The notes under the pieces were generated by a model that did no database searches, was not told the DNA's origin, and saw only the letters and a list, made by a program, of their open reading frames with translations. Positions 5,787 to 11,093 of a stretch of 11,093 nt of DNA are shown here, piece by piece. The stretch comes from Tangfeifania sp. Its GTDB lineage: Bacteria > Bacteroidota > Bacteroidia > Bacteroidales > Prolixibacteraceae. Position 1 is the stretch's first letter. Each line of letters starts with the position of its first letter. The stretch spans positions 1 through 11,093 of the forward strand of contig JAGYMR010000073.1 in NCBI GenBank assembly GCA_018400515.1, in the 5' to 3' direction. The translations under genes and the position numbers were made by a program.

Positions 5787-8015
5787 TTATTTGGTTTCCG
5801 AGTGGCCGTTGGAGGCAAACTGTTTGAGCATGTCGCGGACCTCGAGGTAATTTTCCACCTTATAGCTGGCGTTGGTATTAGACATTCCCACCTTTACAGT
5901 CACCGCATCTTCGGGGAGTTCAGAGAAAAGGAACTCATCGGTCCAGTCATCGCCGATGGCAACAATTTTTTCTGCCGGCTCTGCATGGAGCACCTTCTGG
6001 GCAGCCCGCCCCTTGTTAATTCCCCGGTTTTTAATCTCGATCACCTTGCTGCCCTCCAGAATTTCGAGGTTCAGATTGGATACGAGGCTTGTAAGTTCAT
6101 CCTTCAGTTCAATGGCCCGGTTATGTCCCAGTTCCGGGTCCGATTTCCGGTAGTGCCAGACAAGGCTGTAATTCTTTTCTTCAATAAAAGAGCCGGGGGT
6201 GCGGTCGACATAAAATTCAAGGGCCGAATGAATGCTCTCTTTCCATGAATCATCGAGCGGTTCGATCATATTCCATTTTCCTCCCGCGGTTTTGTACCAC
6301 ACACCATGTTCCACAATCAGGGTGTAGGGCCTTTTTCCAAACCATTGATCAAAAGTTTTCCTGTCACGACCACTGATGAGCACGACCCGGTTTTTGGGGT
6401 TTTGGGCCAGGCTGTCCAACAATTCATACAGATCCTTGTCAGGATGGGCATGTTTGGGATTGTCCTGGAAGTCTTTCAGGGTACCGTCATAATCAAGGAA
6501 AAAAATGCGGTTGTCCGATTTGCAAATGTCCTTGATGATTTGGTTTTTCCTGGAGAAGGTCAGTTTCTTCCCTTTAAAATTTTGTTCATTTTTTCGGACC
6601 TCTTCCATGCCGTTAAGGAAATCGGTGGCCCATTTTTCCACATTGTAGCGTTTTAGCCTTTTCTGCAGGTATTGATTCCGTTCGATCTGTTCCTCCAGAG
6701 GCATTTCAATGGCCTTTTTAATATTTTTGGCAATTTGTACCTTGTCGTGGGGATTAATGATCAGCGCTTCGCTCATTTCCTTGGAAGCACCGGCCATTTC
6801 GCTTAAGATCAGAACGCCCCGGCCATCTGTTTTCGAGGCAACAAACTCCTTGGCAACCAGGTTCATGCCATCTCTGATGGGGGTAATCAGGGCTATTTCA
6901 CAATAGTTGTACAGGTCGACCAGGTTTTCGAAAGGCATGCTGCGGTAGAAATACCAGATGGGGGTCCGGTTAATTGCTGAATATTCGCCGTTAATCCGGC
7001 CGACAATCTCATCCACCTCGCTCTTCATCTGCTGATACTGTTCCACGCCAATTCTTGAGGGAACGGCCAGCAGGACCAAAGTCACCTTTTCGCGGTATTC
7101 CGGATAAGCTTCCAGGAAATATTCAAAAGCCTCCAGCCGGTTGATCAGACCTTTGGTGTAATCGAGCCGGTCGATGGAGAGAATGAATTTGGTTTCCGGA
7201 TAAAGCAGGTAATAGCGTTCGAGCTCTTTTCTGACATCGGACTTGTCGCGGACAGACCGTCTTTGTGATTCCATGGCTGCGTTGTGGAACTTATCGTAAT
7301 CGATCCCCATGGGGAAATTGTCGACCTTGATGATCCTTTTAGGAAGGTTGATTTTGTTGATGTTGATGTCGTATCCGAGCAACCTGCGGACGGAGCTCAT
7401 AAAGTGCCGCTCGTAGTCGAAGGTATGAAAACCCAGCAGATCGGCTCCCAGCATTCCGTTAATAATTTCATAGCGCCAGGGAAGGATCCGGAACAATTCA
7501 AACGAAGGAAAGGGAATGTGAAGAAAAAAACCGATGGTAACATCCGGGAACCGGTTTTTTATCATTTCGGGCAGCAGCAGCAGGTGGTAATCATGGATCC
7601 AGATCTTATCAACGCCCGCCATGTTTTCGGCAATAACATCGGCAAACTTTTGGTTGACCTGTTTGTAGGCCTGCCACTGCTCTTCATCATAATTAACAAA
7701 CTGGTTGAAATAGTGGAACAGCGGCCAGATGGTTTTATTGCTGAACCCTTCATAATAAAGTTCAACCTCTCTTTGGGTCAGGTTTACATCAACACACTTT
7801 TCTTTTTTCAGGGTTTTGTTCACTTTTTCTTCCTGTTTTTTTGTCAGGGTTTCCCGGTCGACACCTGACCAGCCGATCCAGAGACTGTTAAACGAACTGC
7901 TTACTGAAACCATGCCGGTGGCAAGTCCTCCAACACTGGGTGTCACTTTAAGGTGATCCTCTGAAAAATTAATCTTAATGGGCAATCGGTTTGAAATTAT
8001 TAGAAATCGACTCAT
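5787..8015 (-). CDS. Bifunctional trehalose-6-phosphate synthase/phosphatase (OtsA-OtsB fusion)
   Basis: The protein makes trehalose in two steps: UDP-glucose plus glucose-6-phosphate to trehalose-6-phosphate, then dephosphorylation. Of 742 residues, about 1-470 form a GT20 domain: FLIISNRLPI (4-13), SVGGLATG (27-34), WIGWSG (46-51), HDYHLLLLPEMI (141-152), the sugar-contact motif DRLDYTKG (282-289, Arg283 and Lys288), and RDGMNLVAKEF (381-391). Residues 500-735 form a HAD-type phosphatase: FFLDYDGT (505-512, nucleophile Asp508 and Asp510), LISGRD (546-551), EHGVWY (569-574), INKGRAA (666-672) and GDDWTDE (688-694). All key residues of both halves appear present. No signal peptide is seen, so it is cytoplasmic. 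It is transcribed away from the GH15 gene across 80 bp. Trehalose may serve as stress protectant or reserve. Confidence 0.96.
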   Translation of the reverse strand: MSRFLIISNRLPIKINFSEDHLKVTPSVGGLATGMVSVSSSFNSLWIGWSGVDRETLTKKQEEKVNKTLKKEKCVDVNLTQREVELYYEGFSNKTIWPLFHYFNQFVNYDEEQWQAYKQVNQKFADVIAENMAGVDKIWIHDYHLLLLPEMIKNRFPDVTIGFFLHIPFPSFELFRILPWRYEIINGMLGADLLGFHTFDYERHFMSSVRRLLGYDININKINLPKRIIKVDNFPMGIDYDKFHNAAMESQRRSVRDKSDVRKELERYYLLYPETKFILSIDRLDYTKGLINRLEAFEYFLEAYPEYREKVTLVLLAVPSRIGVEQYQQMKSEVDEIVGRINGEYSAINRTPIWYFYRSMPFENLVDLYNYCEIALITPIRDGMNLVAKEFVASKTDGRGVLILSEMAGASKEMSEALIINPHDKVQIAKNIKKAIEMPLEEQIERNQYLQKRLKRYNVEKWATDFLNGMEEVRKNEQNFKGKKLTFSRKNQIIKDICKSDNRIFFLDYDGTLKDFQDNPKHAHPDKDLYELLDSLAQNPKNRVVLISGRDRKTFDQWFGKRPYTLIVEHGVWYKTAGGKWNMIEPLDDSWKESIHSALEFYVDRTPGSFIEEKNYSLVWHYRKSDPELGHNRAIELKDELTSLVSNLNLEILEGSKVIEIKNRGINKGRAAQKVLHAEPAEKIVAIGDDWTDEFLFSELPEDAVTVKVGMSNTNASYKVENYLEVRDMLKQFASNGHSETK

Positions 8016-8023
8016 AGTTTTTC

Positions 8024-8031
8024 TATATTTG
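8024..8031 (+). promoter_or_regulatory. Candidate -7 box for the GH15 gene
   Basis: TATATTTG matches the Bacteroidota -7 consensus exactly and lies about 65 bp before the GH15 start. No TTTG is found 19-21 bp upstream; the nearest, at 7990-7993, is 30 bp away. If used, this promoter would lie just 8 bp upstream of the divergent gene's start codon, and the two transcripts would overlap. Confidence 0.3.
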
Positions 8032-8049
8032 TTCTTTCTCTAGTATAAG

Positions 8050-8083
8050 CAAAATATACCAAATGTCAAAATAAAAAATCAAA
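8050..8083 (-). promoter_or_regulatory. Weak candidate promoter for the trehalose synthase gene
   Basis: Read on the minus strand, TTTG (plus-strand 8080-8083) is followed after 21 bp by TATATTTTG (8050-8058), one base longer than the ideal TAnnTTTG. The implied leader is about 30-35 nt. The A/T-rich context weakens the match. Confidence 0.3.
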
Positions 8084-8095
8084 TATTGTTTTAGG

Positions 8096-9889
8096 ATGAC
8101 CAACCTCGATTACGGAGTTATCGGAAACAGTGCAAGTGCTGCACTGGTATCAAAAGCGGGTTCTGTCGATTGGCTTTGCCTTCCTGTTTTTGATGCTGCA
8201 TCGGTTTTTGCCAAAATCCTGGACCAGGAGAAAGGGGGTAGTTTTGAAATTTTGACGGACGCTGATTACCACCATTCGCAGAATTATGTATCTAAGACAA
8301 ATATTTTGCAAACCCGGTTTTCCAATGGTACCGATTGTTTTGAGGTGCTGGATTTTATGCCCCGCTATCATTACCATAACGGCCGGCAGATGGTTTACTC
8401 CCCACCCGATATCATCCGGTACATCCGGCGGGTATCCGGGAAGCCCCGCTTCCGTGTCCTTTACAATCCGCAGTTGGAATATGCCGAAAGAAAAACCACC
8501 ACCGTTGTCCAGAAGGAATTTATTAAGAGCTATACCAGCAGCGGCCGGTACGATTCGTTGTATCTTTATACCAACACAGACCAAAAGAAAGTCCTTAACG
8601 GTGAAGAGATCGTGGTGGAGGATGACATCTATTTTCTTGTAAGCTACAATCAAAAACTGCTGAAACAATCCATTGACAGGGCTTACCTGAAACTCCAGCG
8701 GACCAAAGTCTATTGGCTGAACTGGTCGGAAGATACCCATAAATTCAGCAGTTATAATGATGAAATTCTGCGGAGTGCCCTGGTGCTGAAACTGCTGAGT
8801 TTTGACAAAACGGGAGCGGTCCTTGCCGCCATTACCACTTCCCTGCCGGAAACCATTGGTGAGATAAGGAACTGGGACTACCGCTTTTGCTGGCTGCGCG
8901 ATGCTTCAATGGTGATTAAAGTGATGACCAAACTTGGACACTGGAAAAGCGCCGAGCGTTTCATGAATTTTATCATCGATGTGGTTTCCGACAAAGATGA
9001 AAAAATACAGATCATGTATGGGATCAACCGGGAGAAGAACCTGCGGGAGCGTATTCTGACGCATCTTTCGGGTTACGAAGGAAGCATGCCGGTCCGGATC
9101 GGGAATGCTGCCTACCGGCAGAAGCAACACGATATTTACGGGATCCTGATGGATGTTATTTTTCAGCAATTCAGCCTGTTTGAAGTGACCCTGCAAAACA
9201 GTGAAGAGCTGTGGACCATTACACGGAGCATCGTACGGATTGTCCGGAAAAACTGGCGGAAACCCGACCGGGGGATCTGGGAGATCAGGCACGACCAGCG
9301 GCATTTTGTTTTCTCCAAAGTATTGTGCTGGGTTGCGGTCGATCGTGCCATTAAAGTGGCCAGACTGATAAAACGGCACGAATATGAAAAAAGCTGGGGG
9401 CGTTTGCGGGAAAACATAAAAAACGACATCCTGAAAAAGGGATGGGATGATGAAATCCAGTCGTTTACCCAGGCATACGGATCCCGGGACCTGGATGCTA
9501 CCGCCCTTTTAATGGAATCCTACGGGTTTATCAGTGCCGATGATCCCCGCTTTGTCAGTACCGTACGGGTAGTGCAACGGGAACTGAGCCGCAACGGGCT
9601 GATGTACCGCTACCGGAATCCCGATGATTTCGGAAAGCCCAATTCGGCTTTTACTATATGCACTTTCTGGCTGGTTCATGCACTTTTTAAAATTGGCGCA
9701 GAACAAGAAGCACAGGCTTTGTTTGACCGGCTTCTTACCTACAGCAACCACGTGGGGATCTTTAGTGAAGATATTGACTTTAAGAGCAAAAGGCTCCTCG
9801 GGAACTTTCCGCAGGCATACTCCCACCTGGCACTGATCGAAACCGCCATGCTTTTTTCCAAAGATGTGGAACTGAAAAGCCGGTTTTAA
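8096..9889 (+). CDS. Glycoside hydrolase family 15 (glucoamylase/trehalase type)
   Basis: GH15 enzymes release glucose from alpha-glucosides with inversion; the bacterial and archaeal branch includes glucoamylases, glucodextranases and trehalases. This 597-residue protein has an N-terminal beta domain (about 1-210, opening DYGVIGNSASAALVSKAGSVDWLC-type sequence) and an (alpha/alpha)6 barrel. Barrel motifs are NWDYRFCWLRDAS (259-271), GIWEIRHDQRHF (393-404) with the proposed acid Glu396, SKVLCWVAVDRA (407-418), and FSEDIDFKSKRLLGNFPQAY (556-575) with the proposed base Glu558. There is no signal peptide, so it should act in the cytoplasm. Divergence from the trehalose synthase/phosphatase suggests trehalose or another internal alpha-glucoside as substrate, but glucoamylase activity on glycogen fragments remains possible. 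The family is certain; specificity is not. Confidence 0.94.
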   Translation: MTNLDYGVIGNSASAALVSKAGSVDWLCLPVFDAASVFAKILDQEKGGSFEILTDADYHHSQNYVSKTNILQTRFSNGTDCFEVLDFMPRYHYHNGRQMVYSPPDIIRYIRRVSGKPRFRVLYNPQLEYAERKTTTVVQKEFIKSYTSSGRYDSLYLYTNTDQKKVLNGEEIVVEDDIYFLVSYNQKLLKQSIDRAYLKLQRTKVYWLNWSEDTHKFSSYNDEILRSALVLKLLSFDKTGAVLAAITTSLPETIGEIRNWDYRFCWLRDASMVIKVMTKLGHWKSAERFMNFIIDVVSDKDEKIQIMYGINREKNLRERILTHLSGYEGSMPVRIGNAAYRQKQHDIYGILMDVIFQQFSLFEVTLQNSEELWTITRSIVRIVRKNWRKPDRGIWEIRHDQRHFVFSKVLCWVAVDRAIKVARLIKRHEYEKSWGRLRENIKNDILKKGWDDEIQSFTQAYGSRDLDATALLMESYGFISADDPRFVSTVRVVQRELSRNGLMYRYRNPDDFGKPNSAFTICTFWLVHALFKIGAEQEAQALFDRLLTYSNHVGIFSEDIDFKSKRLLGNFPQAYSHLALIETAMLFSKDVELKSRF

Positions 9890-9912
9890 TTCATCTGGAT
9901 GAGGGAAAGGGT

Positions 9913-9936
9913 AAAAGGGGTTGTATCTCCTTTTTT
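9913..9936 (+). terminator. Weak hairpin with T tract after the GH15 gene
   Basis: AAAAGGGG (9913-9920) can pair with CTCCTTTT (9927-9934) including one G-U pair, around the loop TTGTAT. Six T at 9931-9936 overlap the right arm. It is a plausible but weak terminator 23 bp after the GH15 stop, so read-through into the SRPBCC gene is possible. Confidence 0.4.
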
Positions 9937-9980
9937 CCAATGAATCTTTCGCAGAATGAAAAAAATGTAAATCTTTAAGG

Positions 9981-10451
9981 ATGGGATTCTATCAATTACG
10001 TACCCAACAGAAAATCCCGGCAAACATCGATAAAGTATGGGATTTTATCTCTTCTCCCGGCAACCTGAAGAAGATAACCCCGGCATACATGGGTTTTGAA
10101 ATTACCTCTGAAGGGATTCCGGAAAAGATGTATCCTGGTATGATTATCTGTTATAAAGTAAGTCCCCTGATGGGGATAAAAATGACCTGGGTCACCGAAA
10201 TTACGCAGGTGAAGGAGAAGAGCTATTTTGTAGATGAACAGCGCATGGGGCCTTATGCCTTCTGGCATCACGAACATTTTATTGAGCCCCTGGAGGGGGG
10301 TGTTCTGATGACCGATATTGTCTCCTATAAGACACCTTTCGGGATTTTGGGAACGCTTGCCCATCCGCTGCTGATCAGGGGGAAGCTGAAAGCGATATTT
10401 GATTATCGCACCCAGGCCATCGAAGCGTTTTTCGGACAATACCAGGAGTGA
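9981..10451 (+). CDS. SRPBCC (START/Bet v1-like) fold protein
   Basis: This 156-residue soluble protein belongs to the SRPBCC superfamily, whose members form a helix-grip cavity that binds hydrophobic ligands or acts as a cyclase/dehydratase scaffold. The start [20 protein letters not shown] (3-22) is the usual first strand and helix. [10 protein letters not shown] (95-104) and [19 protein letters not shown] (106-124) match the typical W/H-E-H-F and T-D-x-V-x-Y-x-x-P-x-G pattern of the bacterial subgroup. A long C-terminal helix (126-150) would close the cavity. No signal peptide or membrane segment is seen. It lies 91 bp after the GH15 gene and 41 bp before the malic enzyme gene on the same strand, so co-transcription is possible. 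Ligand and role are unknown. Confidence 0.85.
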   Translation: MGFYQLRTQQKIPANIDKVWDFISSPGNLKKITPAYMGFEITSEGIPEKMYPGMIICYKVSPLMGIKMTWVTEITQVKEKSYFVDEQRMGPYAFWHHEHFIEPLEGGVLMTDIVSYKTPFGILGTLAHPLLIRGKLKAIFDYRTQAIEAFFGQYQE

Positions 10452-10492
10452 AAAAATTTTTACCTTTACCCCCAAAACCAAAATTACTTGCT

Positions 10493-11093
10493 ATGCCAAA
10501 AATTAACCGCACGGATGCGCTGAATTATCATCAAAAAGAGCGCCCCGGAAAAATTGAAGTGGTCCCGACCAAACCGCATAACACCCAGTACGATCTTTCA
10601 TTGGCGTACACGCCCGGGGTGGCACAACCCTGCATTGAAATACAAAAAGACCCCGATAATATATACAAGTACACTGCTAAAGGGAACCTGGTGGCTGTTA
10701 TTTCCAACGGCACCGCCGTTCTGGGACTGGGTAATATTGGAGCCGGGGCCGGGAAACCGGTCATGGAAGGGAAAGGCCTTCTGTTTAAAATTTTTGCCGA
10801 TGTGGATGTTTTTGACATTGAGGTTGATGAAAATGATCCCGAAAAATTCATCGAAACGGTTAAATCCATTTCCCCGACTTTTGGGGGCATCAATCTGGAA
10901 GATATCAAGGCCCCTGAGTGCTTTGTTATTGAAGAAAAATTGAAAAAAGCGCTCAACATCCCCGTTTTTCATGATGACCAGCACGGCACGGCCATCATTT
11001 CAGCGGCCGGTCTGATCAATGCTTTGGAGCTGAACGGGAAATCAATTGAGAAGATCCGGGTGGTGATTTCAGGGTCGCCAGCCCGCGCCAGGC
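10493..11093 (+). CDS. Malic enzyme (NADP-dependent type), 3'-truncated
   Basis: The enzyme oxidatively decarboxylates malate to pyruvate with reduction of NAD(P). The 200 visible residues cover the N-terminal catalytic domain: [14 protein letters not shown] (34-47, catalytic Tyr39), [20 protein letters not shown] (75-94, catalytic Lys94), metal ligands in [14 protein letters not shown] (131-144, Glu136 and Asp137) and HDDQHGTA (160-167). No stop occurs before the window edge. Bacteroidota homologues are commonly about 760 residues with a C-terminal phosphotransacetylase-like domain, but that part is not visible. The last residues read [11 protein letters not shown] where the dinucleotide-binding motif GAGAA(A/S) is expected, so the final ~20 bases may contain an error. 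TACCTTTA at 10461-10468 is one mismatch from a -7 box, 24 bp before the start. Confidence 0.92.
   Translation, partial: MPKINRTDALNYHQKERPGKIEVVPTKPHNTQYDLSLAYTPGVAQPCIEIQKDPDNIYKYTAKGNLVAVISNGTAVLGLGNIGAGAGKPVMEGKGLLFKIFADVDVFDIEVDENDPEKFIETVKSISPTFGGINLEDIKAPECFVIEEKLKKALNIPVFHDDQHGTAIISAAGLINALELNGKSIEKIRVVISGSPARAR

Noticed and set aside
7284..7868. Plus-strand open frame of 194 codons inside the trehalose gene
   Set aside because: It is fully antisense to the GT20 domain, whose motifs are intact, and shows no family features of its own.
9509..9940. Minus-strand open frame of 143 codons opposite the GH15 3' end
   Set aside because: It is antisense to conserved GH15 catalytic motifs and has no independent support.
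10554..10943. Plus-strand open frame of 129 codons near the right end
   Set aside because: It overlaps the malic enzyme in another frame. The malic enzyme frame from 10493 has strong motifs and runs to the window edge without a stop.
1..11093. Search for CRISPR arrays, insertion sequences, tRNAs and phage or defence clusters
   Set aside because: No regularly spaced repeats, transposase motifs, tRNA cloverleaf or defence gene cluster were recognised by eye on either strand.

Overview
The window reads as an ordinary chromosomal segment of a Bacteroidota bacterium, probably class Bacteroidia. The evidence is the protein families (DivIC-type FtsB, Bacteroidota-type AMP nucleosidase beside holA and a lone HsdR-N protein, a fused OtsA-OtsB trehalose enzyme), the lack of clear Shine-Dalgarno sites, and several promoter-like TAnnTTTG boxes. 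Family-level placement is not possible by eye. Both ends cut through genes (rplT at the left, malic enzyme at the right), so this may be a whole short contig.

Layout. 1-328: 3' part of rplT (+), closed by a textbook terminator. 329-729: a gene-free stretch with several hairpins. 730-1044: divIC-like division gene (+). 1045-1274: leader region with palindromes. 1275-1895: YqgE/AlgH family gene (+). 1907-5151: a tightly packed minus-strand operon read as amn, holA, rhomboid protease, class IV aminotransferase-like protein. 5268-5708: a lone HsdR-N/PD-(D/E)XK protein (+), divergent from amn. 5787-8015: fused trehalose-6-phosphate synthase/phosphatase (-). 8096-9889: cytoplasmic GH15 glucoamylase/trehalase-type enzyme (+), divergent from the trehalose enzyme. 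9981-10451: SRPBCC-fold protein (+). 10493-end: NADP-type malic enzyme (+), truncated by the window edge.

How it fits together. The left half is housekeeping: translation, division, replication clamp loading, AMP turnover. The right half has a trehalose module. The fused synthase/phosphatase makes trehalose from UDP-glucose and glucose-6-phosphate, and the divergent GH15 enzyme may hydrolyse trehalose or another alpha-glucoside, with 80 bp of shared regulatory DNA between them.

No mobile element, CRISPR array, tRNA or obvious new multi-gene system was seen. The observations most worth checking are: the class IV aminotransferase-like protein, which has serine where the PLP-binding lysine should be; mutually exclusive inverted repeats over the yqgE start region; the multi-hairpin rplT-divIC gap; and the lone PD-(D/E)XK nuclease-like protein with an intact active-site pattern.
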